Positions 25,497 through 34,986 of a stretch of 64,000 nucleotides of DNA are shown in pieces. The stretch covers positions 186,001-250,000 of the forward strand of contig NZ_AQHJ01000023.1 of the NCBI RefSeq assembly GCF_014925405.1, written 5' to 3'. Below the pieces are notes generated by a model, which was not told the origin of the DNA, searched no databases, and saw only the letters and a program-made list of their open reading frames with translations. Both the position numbers and the translations under genes were made by a program. Source of the DNA: Pseudoalteromonas ulvae UL12 (GTDB lineage Bacteria > Pseudomonadota > Gammaproteobacteria > Enterobacterales > Alteromonadaceae). The number at the start of each line of letters is the position of its first letter. Position 1 is the first letter of the stretch.

Positions 25497-28430
25497 TTAG
25501 AATTTTATTGATGCACTCAAACGAACATAACGTGGTGTCTCAACACTGGTTGGTAAACCATAAGCAGGATTGTAATCACCACCTATTGATAACGTTTCTT
25601 CTGTTTTAAGCACATTATTAACATTAAACAGGTTAAATATATCCATGCGAACTTGCGCATCTACACCGTCAATGAAATCAACGTTATACACCATGTTTAA
25701 ATCCATTTTAAAGCGCCAGCCTTCACGGCCCATACAGCCTCGTTGGCAAGCTGTATTATATGGATAATAGGTTGCACCATATTGGTAATCAGCTCCGTAG
25801 CTATCTGGCAAGCTATCACCAAATGCACTCTTTGGACGACCTGACTGTGCAATCATATTGGCACCGATTGAAAGGTTATCGGTGATCTCGTATGCTCCAT
25901 ACACTTTAAATGTATGACGGCGATCATTTGGTAATGGGCCGTTTGCTCCATCCATCAAATACGGGTAATCCCAGTCAGTCGTTAAACCTGCATCATCTTG
26001 ACCATTATCAGACTTCACATAACCTTCTGCGTTACCGTAGCTTTTTGCCCAAGTGTATGAAGTATTAAGTGCCCAGCCATCAGTAAAGCCTTTAGTCAAA
26101 CTGAACTCTAAGGCGTTATAAATACGCTTAGGTTCTGGGTAACCTAGTTGATCTGCACTTAACTGAACTTGTTCGCGCACACCATCACCATCGGTGTCAT
26201 AAAACACAGTGATATCGGTATTAGGATTCGTTAAGACATAATAACCACCATGATCAGGATCATAGTCCCAACCATTAGCTTTAATCGCCTCATCAATTGT
26301 GATGTCATCGATGATGCTTTTTAGATCACGGTGAACAAACTTCACACCTGTTGACCAGTCATCATTGATGGTATGTTCAAAACCAATGATCAATTCATCT
26401 TGGTACATAGGTTTAATTGAGGTATCGAGGATTTCAGCAGGATCTGCAGCTGAACCATCAGCAAATGTACGACGGTCACCGAGTGATGCACCTACATCTG
26501 GTAAGTCATTTGCATCGACACCATTTAATAAATTGTAATCTTCATAATACAATTCAGCACCAGCCATGCGCACGTTCGTATTTGAAGCTACAGGAATATG
26601 GTAACGACCCCAGTTAGCAAACAATTTTGAATTGCCATCGCTAAAGACATCCCATGCAATCCCTAAGCGCGGTGCAAGCTGATTGCTAATTTCGATAAAT
26701 GCTTCATCATTAGCATTTAAATTTTCGAACGATTCAGAACGTAAACCAACACGTGCTGTGACATCATCTGTAATACTCCATGTATCTTCAATATAAAGAG
26801 CCATCGATTTACTGGTGAATGTGCCACCATTTTCATACACACGCGTACGCACGTACTCTAAATCATTTGGTGCTACATAACCGTTAGGTAGTGCGCTTCC
26901 CGCAGCTAAATTACCATATCGGTAATAGACGTGACCTGAGTAGAAAGTACCAGCTGTAGAGGTGTTATTTTCATAATCAACACCCATACGAATAGAGTGA
27001 TCATCAAAGTAATCAACATTGAAGTTAAGCTGGGATTGTTCACGTTTATCCGCTTCTAAGCTCGCAGTAAAGTTAACCCAACACCCTTTCTCAACCCAGC
27101 TACCTGAACGCGTATCATAGACTGCAGGACAAGCTTCATCTGCCGGATCCTGACGTGTCGAATTAAACTCGACTTCTGCATACAACGCATCAATAGAAAG
27201 CCAATCGTTAATTCGGCCATCATATTTAACTGACCAAGTATTACCACCAGTTTTTGTTACTGGTTCACGTGCATCACCAGTTGTGGAAGACGTTGATTTA
27301 TTGTAATAATCTTTTTCGTCACTAAAGCCCCAGATCATTAATGAATGGTCATCAGTAATATTCCAATCGATACGCGCCATCCATAGTGGATCATTGGCTT
27401 CTGATTCTTGTAAATACCATTCTTCAGCACCATTGTAATAACCTAAAGAGTGACTCTTACGCTCTTTGGTTTGTGCTTGATAAAGACCATAAAAGAATAA
27501 CGTATCTTCAATGATGTCACCTGATGCCCAGACTTCCGTTTCAAAGTCCGTTACTTCTAAATGCTCTTCTGTTGAAAAGACGTCAAAAGGTTGGATATCG
27601 CCATTAGCACTGGCTACTTTATAACGCACTGTGTCACGATTTTCTCTTAACGCATCAGGCTCCCAACGCGCTTCAATACCAAAATCCCAACCATTGTTAC
27701 CGCGTTTAGTAATCGCATTGACCACACCACCGGTTGAGCGTCCAAACTGAGCAGAGTAACCACCCGTTTTAACTTGGAATTGGTCGTATGCACTAAATGG
27801 GATTTCAGAAATAGAGGTACCGCGGCGAAAGCCAGTTACATTAACACCATTAATAATAAAGGTATTTTCAGCAACTGATGCGCCACCAAATGAAGCTAAA
27901 TTACCAAAAGCAGCATCACCTTGAGTGGTGCCTGGCGCCAGTAATGCAACATTTACAACATCAAGGGCAATAGGCAAACGCGCCACTTCATCCGCCGTAA
28001 TTGTTAAGGCGATTTCAGGCGTTGATGCATCCACGAGTGCAACTCTTGAACCTGTCACCGAAATGATTTCAACATCACCTGATGTCATCACAACATCAAT
28101 ATTAACTTCGTTACCAATGCTGACTTTTGCACTTTCAATGACTTGAGTTTGATAACCCTCTTTGGTGATCGTAATTTTGTAATCACCTATTGCTAGATTT
28201 GGAATGCGGAAACTGCCATTTCGGCCTACGACAGAAGTCGCTACCGATCCATTTGCTTTATTGACTATGGTAACCACTGCACCAGCTAGCGCCGATGAAT
28301 TTGCAGCATCTGCAACTTTACCTTTCATTGAACCTGCAGTGTTATTAGCAGCATGCGTTGGTGCCGTCATGGCAAATAACGCTGAAACTGATAATGCAAC
28401 TAGCGAACGCTTAAAATGCGTTTTCTTCAT
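25497..28430 (-). CDS. Oar-like TonB-dependent receptor with N-terminal carboxypeptidase-regulatory-like domain
   Basis: 977 residues. A signal peptide ends near THAANN. A CarboxypepD-reg-like beta-sandwich follows at about 32-115 (GKVADAANSSALAGAVVTIV ... GSFRIPNLAIGDYKITITKE), then a TonB plug (about 120-240, with ENTFIINGVNVTGFRRGTS and QFGRSTGGVVNAITKRG) and an outer-membrane barrel ending in SASIKF with the terminal Phe needed for barrel assembly. Oar-type receptors are often linked to uptake of peptides or glycans or to export of signalling proteins; no PUL enzymes lie nearby, so the ligand is unknown. AGGGGAAA before the ATG is a good ribosome binding site. Confidence 0.93.
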   Translation of the reverse strand: MKKTHFKRSLVALSVSALFAMTAPTHAANNTAGSMKGKVADAANSSALAGAVVTIVNKANGSVATSVVGRNGSFRIPNLAIGDYKITITKEGYQTQVIESAKVSIGNEVNIDVVMTSGDVEIISVTGSRVALVDASTPEIALTITADEVARLPIALDVVNVALLAPGTTQGDAAFGNLASFGGASVAENTFIINGVNVTGFRRGTSISEIPFSAYDQFQVKTGGYSAQFGRSTGGVVNAITKRGNNGWDFGIEARWEPDALRENRDTVRYKVASANGDIQPFDVFSTEEHLEVTDFETEVWASGDIIEDTLFFYGLYQAQTKERKSHSLGYYNGAEEWYLQESEANDPLWMARIDWNITDDHSLMIWGFSDEKDYYNKSTSSTTGDAREPVTKTGGNTWSVKYDGRINDWLSIDALYAEVEFNSTRQDPADEACPAVYDTRSGSWVEKGCWVNFTASLEADKREQSQLNFNVDYFDDHSIRMGVDYENNTSTAGTFYSGHVYYRYGNLAAGSALPNGYVAPNDLEYVRTRVYENGGTFTSKSMALYIEDTWSITDDVTARVGLRSESFENLNANDEAFIEISNQLAPRLGIAWDVFSDGNSKLFANWGRYHIPVASNTNVRMAGAELYYEDYNLLNGVDANDLPDVGASLGDRRTFADGSAADPAEILDTSIKPMYQDELIIGFEHTINDDWSTGVKFVHRDLKSIIDDITIDEAIKANGWDYDPDHGGYYVLTNPNTDITVFYDTDGDGVREQVQLSADQLGYPEPKRIYNALEFSLTKGFTDGWALNTSYTWAKSYGNAEGYVKSDNGQDDAGLTTDWDYPYLMDGANGPLPNDRRHTFKVYGAYEITDNLSIGANMIAQSGRPKSAFGDSLPDSYGADYQYGATYYPYNTACQRGCMGREGWRFKMDLNMVYNVDFIDGVDAQVRMDIFNLFNVNNVLKTEETLSIGGDYNPAYGLPTSVETPRYVRLSASIKF

Positions 28431-28504
28431 TATTGCTTTCCCCTTTGAACTGTCTGATTTTATTATTATGATCGCCGCAAAGTTAACTCAAAAAAAACAT
28501 GAGG

Positions 28505-28587
28505 TACAAAAATGCAACAAACAACATAATATACAAAAATGTAACAAAGAGTAAACAAAATGTTTCAAGCTGAATCATTTTGAAACA
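28505..28587 (-). promoter_or_regulatory. Direct repeats and TGTTTCAA dyad upstream of the Oar-like receptor
   Basis: TACAAAAATG(C/T)AACAAA occurs at 28505-28521 and again at 28532-28548, 27 bases apart. Next to them TGTTTCAA (28561-28568) faces TTGAAACA (28580-28587). All lie 75-160 bases before the start codon at 28430, where promoter and operator are expected. The 335-base spacer 28431-28765 otherwise holds the terminator of the upstream receptor gene and no ORF. The bound regulator is unknown. Confidence 0.45.
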
Positions 28588-28712
28588 TTTACAATAACTT
28601 AACTAATTGATTGTATTGAGCTATTTAAAATAAAGTTATATCTATAACATTTAAACACTAAAAGTAGGGACTAACGGAGGTTTTAGGTAGGTAGATTATA
28701 TATAAAAACGGT

Positions 28713-28743
28713 ACAAAAAAGCCACATAAAACGCGGCTTTTGT
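28713..28743 (-). terminator. Terminator after the second TonB receptor
   Basis: AAAAGCC and GGCTTTT enclose a partly paired ACATAAAACGC core, with an A run on the left giving a T tract on the minus strand. The sequence is a diverged version of the terminator at 25443-25470. Confidence 0.75.
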
Positions 28744-28765
28744 TAGAATAAAGTTAAATTAAATA

Positions 28766-31072
28766 TTAGAAGAATTTAATCTTAAACTCAGCACCAATGA
28801 AGCGCTCTTCGTTAACCATACCGGTATTATTGTTGAAATCTACGCCACCAATAACTACTTGTTCATCCGTTAGGTTACGAACAAATGCTGAGACTTCATA
28901 TTCATTATCACCTGAATCCCATGCATAACCAGCACGAACACCGCCTTCAAATAACGCTTCGCCTGTGAACTCTTCAGCATGATATAAGAAAAAGTCAATT
29001 TCTGAACGGTATGACCAATCGGTATACGCGAAGAATTCACCATTTTCTAGCTCTTTGGTATAACGTAAAGTGAAATTAGCAATCCACTCAGGGGCATGTG
29101 GTAAGCTATTACCTTCAATCAAAGCTCTCTTCTCAGGACCATTTGGCCCGTCAATTTCAAAAGTAGGGCTAGTCACAGTACATTGACCACATACAGCGAC
29201 AGCCAATCCAGGGCTATCTAATTCTGTGTTGTTGTAACTTAAGTTTATTGTCGCCAATAAATCATCTGTTAACACCCATTCGGTATCCAATTCGAAACCG
29301 TACCCTGTGGTTTTATCCGCATTGATTAAACGGTTGAAGTTTGAACCACCACCCACAGCCGTTAACTGCTGATCATCCATTTGGTAGTAAAATACCGTTG
29401 CATTAACACGGCCACGGCCATCAAGTACGTCTGATTTTACACCCGCTTCAATTGAGTTGATGGTTTCAGATTTCGCAACTGTAATATCATTACCAAAAAC
29501 AATGCGTCCCTGAATACTTGGCGCACGGAAACCATTGGCGATGCGAGCAAAGAAGTTCACATCACGATTGTATTTATACGCAGCACTTAAATCCCAACTT
29601 ACATGGCTGTCACTTGGATTTGCTGAACCTTCGGTTGTACCTGAACCAAATGGGCCTTGTGTACGCTCTGCAAAGAATTCTTTTTCATCATCAGAATAAC
29701 GTAAACCGGCAGTGATTTTTAACTCATCTGTTAGGGTGAAATCAGCAGAGCCGAATACAGCCCAAGCATTGGTTTGTTGATTTTGAATCGCATAACCATT
29801 TTGAATACCACCTGCTAACGTATCAAAACTAAAGCTTTCGATGATTAAATCTTCATCAAAATAGAAGGCACCCACTTGGTAATTAAAATCACCGCTGAAG
29901 TTACTTGATAAGCGAATTTCTTGTGTGATTTGATCGTGTTCAGGAATTGCATCGGCACTTTCAGCTGGAAATGCAATGACACCTGGACCTTGGAAGTTAG
30001 GTAAGAATGAAGCGCCATAACCACCATCAACGTCTGCACGAGAATAAATCTCTGCACTATCCCAAGCTGAGATAGATGTTAAAGTATGTGCATCAAAATC
30101 ATATTCAACCTTTAAGCTTACGCCTTCAGATTCAACTTGCTGAGTTGCACGACTTGCCGCGTCTTGATAAACCACATCGTTTTTAAAACCAGCGCGAATA
30201 TTATTAGTGCCTGTATCCATCAGATTGGCGTTAAACACGATTGGTTTACCATCTAAATCACGCACGTGATAATTTAACAACGCGGTTAAATCGCCTTTTT
30301 CATATAAGAATTGTAAGCGGGCTGCTTTTTCGGTGTAACCACCTAAAACATCTTTTGTAAGCTTACATTGATCTATTGAGTCACCAAACTCTGGTACGCA
30401 ATTATCGATATAATCGTCTTTATCTTGCACTAACATTGAAAAACGAGCAGATACAGTGTCAGTTAAGCCACCACCTACCGCGCCTTCAAAGTCAATCGCA
30501 CCACGGCTGCCATAAGACACAGCGCCGTAGCCATCAAATTCTTGTGATGGTTTAACAGAGTCAAACTTCACTAAGCCTGCTGGCGTATTACGTCCAAACA
30601 AGGTCCCCTGCGGGCCTCGTAGCACTTCAATACGAGCAATATCAAAAACAGGGAAACCTTTTAAGATTGGGTTTTCTTGTACAACATCATCAACCACTAA
30701 TGATACCGGTTGTGACGCATTTAGATCGAAATCTGTGTTACCTAGGCCACGCACATAAAAACGTGGGAAGGTACGACCAAACGACGATTCAACCGTTAAA
30801 CTAGGTATTTTGGCATTCATAAAGCGAATGTCCATACCGGCTGAACTATATGCATCCAGGCCATCGCCTTGTAATGCAGACACCGAAACAGGCACTTCTT
30901 GTGCATTTTCAACACGTTTACGTGCAGTAATTTGAATCACTTCAAGCTGAGAGTTTGTTGCTTTATCTTCACCTGATTCTTCTGCTGCTGTTGCATTAAC
31001 AGATAAACCTGCGGCAGAAAACAAAGCAGCCTTAATAAAAACTGCAAGCGTAGATTGTTTCATTGCTTTCAT
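28766..31072 (-). CDS. TonB-dependent receptor
   Basis: 768 residues from ATG 31072, which gives a normal signal peptide (MKAMKQSTLAVFIKAALFSA ... NATAAEE) and has AAAGG upstream; an in-frame ATG at 31126 would put 18 polar residues before the signal. A plug domain with the TonB-box-like VIQITARKRVENAQEVPVSV is followed by RIEVLRGPQGTLFGRNTPAG and a 22-strand type barrel ending EFKIKFF. The AQEVPVSVSA form is common in receptors of marine Gammaproteobacteria and sphingomonads that take up organic compounds as well as siderophores. No transporter or enzyme partner is adjacent, so the ligand is unknown. Palindromic ACCTTAAGGT sites lie upstream. Confidence 0.92.
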   Translation of the reverse strand: MKAMKQSTLAVFIKAALFSAAGLSVNATAAEESGEDKATNSQLEVIQITARKRVENAQEVPVSVSALQGDGLDAYSSAGMDIRFMNAKIPSLTVESSFGRTFPRFYVRGLGNTDFDLNASQPVSLVVDDVVQENPILKGFPVFDIARIEVLRGPQGTLFGRNTPAGLVKFDSVKPSQEFDGYGAVSYGSRGAIDFEGAVGGGLTDTVSARFSMLVQDKDDYIDNCVPEFGDSIDQCKLTKDVLGGYTEKAARLQFLYEKGDLTALLNYHVRDLDGKPIVFNANLMDTGTNNIRAGFKNDVVYQDAASRATQQVESEGVSLKVEYDFDAHTLTSISAWDSAEIYSRADVDGGYGASFLPNFQGPGVIAFPAESADAIPEHDQITQEIRLSSNFSGDFNYQVGAFYFDEDLIIESFSFDTLAGGIQNGYAIQNQQTNAWAVFGSADFTLTDELKITAGLRYSDDEKEFFAERTQGPFGSGTTEGSANPSDSHVSWDLSAAYKYNRDVNFFARIANGFRAPSIQGRIVFGNDITVAKSETINSIEAGVKSDVLDGRGRVNATVFYYQMDDQQLTAVGGGSNFNRLINADKTTGYGFELDTEWVLTDDLLATINLSYNNTELDSPGLAVAVCGQCTVTSPTFEIDGPNGPEKRALIEGNSLPHAPEWIANFTLRYTKELENGEFFAYTDWSYRSEIDFFLYHAEEFTGEALFEGGVRAGYAWDSGDNEYEVSAFVRNLTDEQVVIGGVDFNNNTGMVNEERFIGAEFKIKFF

Positions 31073-31174
31073 GTCTGAATAAACCTTTAGATCACTCTTA
31101 TGTTCAACGGTAATATGTAGCGCCATATTACTTTGGCGGTATAAGGTTCAATTTTACGCGACGTTTGACGCGCG

Positions 31175-31207
31175 GACCTTAAGGTCAAGAGTGTGATGTA
31201 CCTTAAG
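31175..31207 (-). promoter_or_regulatory. Repeated CCTTAAG operator-like sites before the TonB receptor
   Basis: GACCTTAAGGTC at 31175-31186 is a perfect 12-bp palindrome, and ACCTTAAG recurs at 31200-31207 with centres 24 bases apart. A third GACCTTAAG lies at 31417-31425. The pair is about 105-135 bases before the receptor start. The spacing suggests two operator sites on nearly the same helix face. The regulator is unknown. Confidence 0.5.
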
Positions 31208-31716
31208 ACTGAACATTATGGCGGTAGAGTATAACATCTAATTACATTATTTTTGCAAGATAATCCTAAAATGCTGAACTTTAACATTGAGTTAACCATA
31301 TTTTAAAGTCAAATTAGGCACAAAGTAGAGTTATTGAGCAAAATTAACCCACCAAAATTTAGCTACAAGCTGATTTTATTCGTTATTTTTTAAAACATCC
31401 TTAGCCAAGGACATTTGACCTTAAGATTAGACGAGATCGCACCACTTACCAAAAAAATGTCATTCTCTGGTTACAAAAAACATCATCAGTGGCGCTCAAT
31501 CATACCTACAACAGCTATTCAGGCAAAAGTGTCATGTGTGAAATTAAGATCTGTTGATTGTGCAAGGTTATTGGTTGCAGCGAATTGCTGTTCATTTAGA
31601 TATTGGAGCGTATTTGTGGTGTCGTTATTCTACGTAAACAGCTGATAACAAAGTAAACCGAATTATAAATGGGTAAGCCCAAACAGCTAAAACATCAAAA
31701 AGAGACTGTGCGTCAA
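31208..31716. other. AT-rich spacer without a supported gene
   Basis: Between the receptor promoter and the end of the binding-protein gene I see no gene. A 76-codon plus-strand frame at 31415-31645 has no ribosome binding site and a composition rich in Cys, Ser and Arg unlike real proteins here. The one notable motif is a third CCTTAAG site at 31417-31425. Confidence 0.6.
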
Positions 31717-32586
31717 CTAATGCGCTTCAATCACCGGCCAATCTTTCACTAATGGATTTAAAAATCCAGCATCGGTGTAGGCTTTTTCAATCTGCCCTCT
31801 AGCCTTTAAAATAGCCAGCCCTTTTTGCAACGCCGTAAATGTTTGCTTTCCAAGTGGATGCTTTTTTGAAACTAAAAAATGGCGGCTATCATTTAAGGCA
31901 ACTTTTACATTCGGCACCGCAACAAGATGATAGCCCTCTCCTGTATATTCAAACGGAAAAGAAGTATTAAAAGGGATCAACATGACATCAACCCAGCCCC
32001 GGCTCACCATTTTTGCCATGGAGATCCAGTCACTTTCGTGCAGTAATGATTTAGGTTTAAGCATTTGCAGGGTTTGCCAATCAACTGGCCAATCATGGCT
32101 AGATACAATACTGACATCATGTAAATTCAGTTGTTGAGCTACCTTATTGGCAACTTCATTTCCGGCCTTGGTAAACAAACCAGCCATATATTGACCTTTA
32201 GTAATGACAGGTTCAGAAATATAGACTGAGTCGCTCATCGAATTTGCTTGTGAGAGCCAAACTGAGTCAAAGCTCATCAGTAATAACCCTTTTTCGAGCA
32301 ATAGAATATTACGAGCATCGTAATTGCCAAGCTTAAAATCAAACTCGAGTTCTAACCCACCAAGCAATAACGCTTGTTGAATCAAAATAAATTCCACCAC
32401 ATCTCGCTGTACCGTTTTGTGTTTGAACTGAGTGATAGATGCTATTGGTTTATCTTGGATGATCGCTTGCGCATAATGGTAGATATCACTTTCAATAGTG
32501 ATTTCCACTTTTGGTTTGCTTGGTGCGTTTGCCATACTTCCCCAACAAATGAAGAGTAAAGCAACTGAGACAAAACGAAGAACCAT
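31717..32586 (-). CDS. Periplasmic substrate-binding-like protein (type 2, SBP_bac_3-like)
   Basis: 289 residues with a cleavable signal peptide (MVLRFVSVALLFICWGSMANA). The body resembles amino-acid binding proteins of the type-2 fold: SVYISEPVITKGQYMAGLFT, WISMAKMVSRGWVDVMLIPF and a C-terminal AYTDAGF.NPL. No ABC permease or ATPase is nearby. It begins 17 bp after the stop of the chemoreceptor gene and is clearly in one operon with it, so a role in ligand detection or in modulating the receptor, rather than uptake, is an attractive inference. Fold assignment is fair; ligand unknown. Confidence 0.78.
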   Translation of the reverse strand: MVLRFVSVALLFICWGSMANAPSKPKVEITIESDIYHYAQAIIQDKPIASITQFKHKTVQRDVVEFILIQQALLLGGLELEFDFKLGNYDARNILLLEKGLLLMSFDSVWLSQANSMSDSVYISEPVITKGQYMAGLFTKAGNEVANKVAQQLNLHDVSIVSSHDWPVDWQTLQMLKPKSLLHESDWISMAKMVSRGWVDVMLIPFNTSFPFEYTGEGYHLVAVPNVKVALNDSRHFLVSKKHPLGKQTFTALQKGLAILKARGQIEKAYTDAGFLNPLVKDWPVIEAH

Positions 32587-32603
32587 CAGCTAGCTCCTAG
32601 ATA

Positions 32604-34472
32604 TTACACTTTAAATTGCTCTAACATTTGCTCTTGTGTGGCAATATTTTTAACTTGGTTTTTCATCGTTGCGTCGACATTTTCAGCCTCATCAGCAACA
32701 CGATTTGAGATATCTTTAATTGCAAATGCATTACGATTCACTTCTTCAACCACAATACGTTGCTCATCAATGGAAGAAGCAATTTGACTATTAAGATTAA
32801 CAATGTGTGCAATGGAACCTCTGATCTCATTCAATGCCTGAGTGGCCTGCGCTGCTTGCTCAACAGTTTGACCTGCCGAGTGTTTACTATGGTTCATCTC
32901 TGCGACGGCTGCCGAGGCATTTTTTTGTAACTTATCTATCATAGTCTTAATTTCGGTCGTGGCCGTTTGCGTACGCTGTGCAAGTGTTCTGACTTCATCC
33001 GCCACAACGGCAAACCCGCGACCTGACTCCCCAGCCCGAGCGGCCTCAATGGCCGCGTTCAATGCCAGTAAATTAGTTTGTTCTGCAATGGCATTGATGA
33101 CCGACAAAATATTTTCTATTCCGCTCGTGGATACCTCAAGCTCAGCGACTACAGCAACGGCCTGATCTATTTGCGTCGACAATAAATCCACAGCCGAGGT
33201 GGTATCGTTCACAATAGTTTGCCCTTGTTGCGCAGAGCGATCTGTTTGCTCGACCGCTTGCGCCGCTTCTTGGGCCGTACTAGAGATAACCACAGAGGTC
33301 GCAGCCATTTCATTGGTCGCGGTCGCTAAGGATTCCAACGCAGCTAGTTGTTGATGAATGGCTTCATTTGTTAAGTTTGCTCCCTTAGATGTTTGAGTGG
33401 CATCCTGCAAAATTTTGTGACCTAACTCCTTAATATCATTGATAAGCTGTTGCAGCATATGAGTAAACTGGTTAAAACTGTTGGCTAGCTCCGCAAACTC
33501 AGGTTCATTACTAGCAGCCAAACGAGCGGTTAAATCAGCATTGCCTGAGGCCACATTGCGCATTGCTCGATTTATCAGAGTCAATGGCGCCATTAATATA
33601 TGAATAAAATACGCTAATCCGCCTACCCCAACGATTAACGAAATAATTGAATAAATAATCGCATCGCGTTTCATTTCGGTAACGGCTGAATACACTTTGT
33701 CTTTATCCAGCGCGACCCCTACCCACCAATCCACCCCATCAACAGGCTTAAATTGCACCAAACGCAATTTATCTTCAATGAGCACTTCTTGAATCGTTTG
33801 CGAGACATCTGTTTGACCCAAAAACTGACTTGATGGCTGACCATTGAGCCCAGCATTGGGATGAGAAATGATTTGCCCATCGCCACTGATCATAAATGCG
33901 TAGCCTGCATCAAAAAGGTTGACCGCATTAATCATGTCACTAAGCGCCGATAAGCTAACGTCAAAGAATATCGCTCCACTAAAACGATTATTTAACATCA
34001 CCGGCGTACCAATCGAGACCAAGATTTCCTTACTCACCGCATCAGCATACGGAGCAGTAACAATTAACGTTTCTGCATTTTTTGCATCTTGATACCAAGG
34101 GCGTTTTCTTGGATCCCAACTCGCCCCCGGATCCCAACTTGGGTCACTGGCCACATATTGCCCTGAACTTTGCTGACCATAACCAATCAAAATAAAGTTT
34201 TCTTGTAAGGTTGGCGCGGCCAAAATAGGCGCGGCACTTGGCAAGTCAGGGGTATTTTCGATTAAGCTAGTCGTCAGCGCTGCAAGTTGGGCTTTACCTT
34301 TCATTTGCGCTGCTACGGTATTACTGATCCCTTGCAATATTTCGTTGACACTCTGAGCAACCTGATTTTCGATTTTCGTTTTAACAATCCAATATTGATT
34401 AACTGTGATAAAGCTGAGTGCCAGCAATAAGACCAACGATGAGGCTAAGACAATTTTATACTTGAATTTCAC
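32604..34472 (-). CDS. Methyl-accepting chemotaxis protein with dCache sensor (amino-acid motif)
   Basis: 622 residues: membrane segment 7-28, periplasmic dCache domain about 33-275, second membrane segment about 277-298, HAMP about 300-352, and a signalling domain with the hairpin [35 protein letters not shown]. In the sensor, R124-P-W126-Y127, Y142, D144 and D171 have the same order and spacing as the amino-acid-binding residues of PctA of Pseudomonas aeruginosa, so an L-amino-acid ligand is likely. There is no C-terminal CheR/CheB-tethering pentapeptide (ends LEQFKV). It is first in an operon with a periplasmic binding protein. Confidence 0.94.
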   Translation of the reverse strand: MKFKYKIVLASSLVLLLALSFITVNQYWIVKTKIENQVAQSVNEILQGISNTVAAQMKGKAQLAALTTSLIENTPDLPSAAPILAAPTLQENFILIGYGQQSSGQYVASDPSWDPGASWDPRKRPWYQDAKNAETLIVTAPYADAVSKEILVSIGTPVMLNNRFSGAIFFDVSLSALSDMINAVNLFDAGYAFMISGDGQIISHPNAGLNGQPSSQFLGQTDVSQTIQEVLIEDKLRLVQFKPVDGVDWWVGVALDKDKVYSAVTEMKRDAIIYSIISLIVGVGGLAYFIHILMAPLTLINRAMRNVASGNADLTARLAASNEPEFAELANSFNQFTHMLQQLINDIKELGHKILQDATQTSKGANLTNEAIHQQLAALESLATATNEMAATSVVISSTAQEAAQAVEQTDRSAQQGQTIVNDTTSAVDLLSTQIDQAVAVVAELEVSTSGIENILSVINAIAEQTNLLALNAAIEAARAGESGRGFAVVADEVRTLAQRTQTATTEIKTMIDKLQKNASAAVAEMNHSKHSAGQTVEQAAQATQALNEIRGSIAHIVNLNSQIASSIDEQRIVVEEVNRNAFAIKDISNRVADEAENVDATMKNQVKNIATQEQMLEQFKV

Positions 34473-34529
34473 TATTAACCCTTAAACTCAGTGTGTTTAT
34501 TTAAGGGTATGTGATATCTAAAGAGTTGC

Positions 34530-34574
34530 AAAAAAATAACCGAATTGCTTTATTACAAATCGGCTATTTTTTTA
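34530..34574 (-). terminator. Terminator after the small Arg-rich gene
   Basis: AAAAAAATAACCGAATT at the left faces AAATCGGCTATTTTTTT at the right with two imperfect positions. The T tracts on both sides make it usable in either direction; it lies 17 bases after the stop of the minus-strand gene at 34591. Confidence 0.75.
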
Positions 34575-34590
34575 GATGGCGGTAACACGA

Positions 34591-34878
34591 TTAAATCATC
34601 GTTTTAAAACCATTTTCTTGTCTACGATCTCGCTTAGTGCGAGATTCAATCCAACGGCCCCGCGCCACAGCCTGTTGACGGCGGTCTTGATTTTTACGTC
34701 TCTCTTCAAAACCATAATAACGGGCATTCGTTTGCTGTCGTTCTGGGTTTTGATCAGTCTGAAGGTGCTTTTTTGTTTGTTGTCTATGATGCTCTGCCTG
34801 CTCTTTTTGTTGCTTGTTAGTTGCAGTGTCGATTTCATTAACTAAATAAGGGGTGATCAATCGTGCGATATAATCCAT
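34591..34878 (-). CDS. Small Arg-rich conserved protein of unknown function
   Basis: 95 residues. The N-terminal helix MDYIARLITPYLVNEIDTAT is followed by a very polar region with Gln-rich sequence and the repeated motif ERRKNQDRRQQ and ESRTKRDRRQE. ERR-x-x-DRR repeats of this kind occur in several small gammaproteobacterial proteins of unknown role. There is no signal or membrane segment. It has its own terminator and lies about 110 bp from the M32 peptidase gene. A frame read in another register over the same bases lacks such conserved-looking motifs and is ignored. Confidence 0.68.
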   Translation of the reverse strand: MDYIARLITPYLVNEIDTATNKQQKEQAEHHRQQTKKHLQTDQNPERQQTNARYYGFEERRKNQDRRQQAVARGRWIESRTKRDRRQENGFKTMI

Positions 34879-34986
34879 TGTCGCTCTACTTCTTGTACTA
34901 TTTTTTCACTGGTTGACTGTATTTATCCTATCGGCAGCACATGTCCGTTCTGTACCCTTCCATGTGCTGTATTAATATTTTTCAAG

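Noticed and set aside
31073..31300. Possible Fur box before the second TonB receptor (AAGATAATCCTAAAAT)
   Set aside because: Only part of one GATAAT hexamer fits; the CCTTAAG palindromes are far better sites.
31415..31645. 76-codon plus-strand frame in the spacer
   Set aside because: No ribosome binding site, odd composition, no recognisable family, and it overlaps a putative regulatory repeat.
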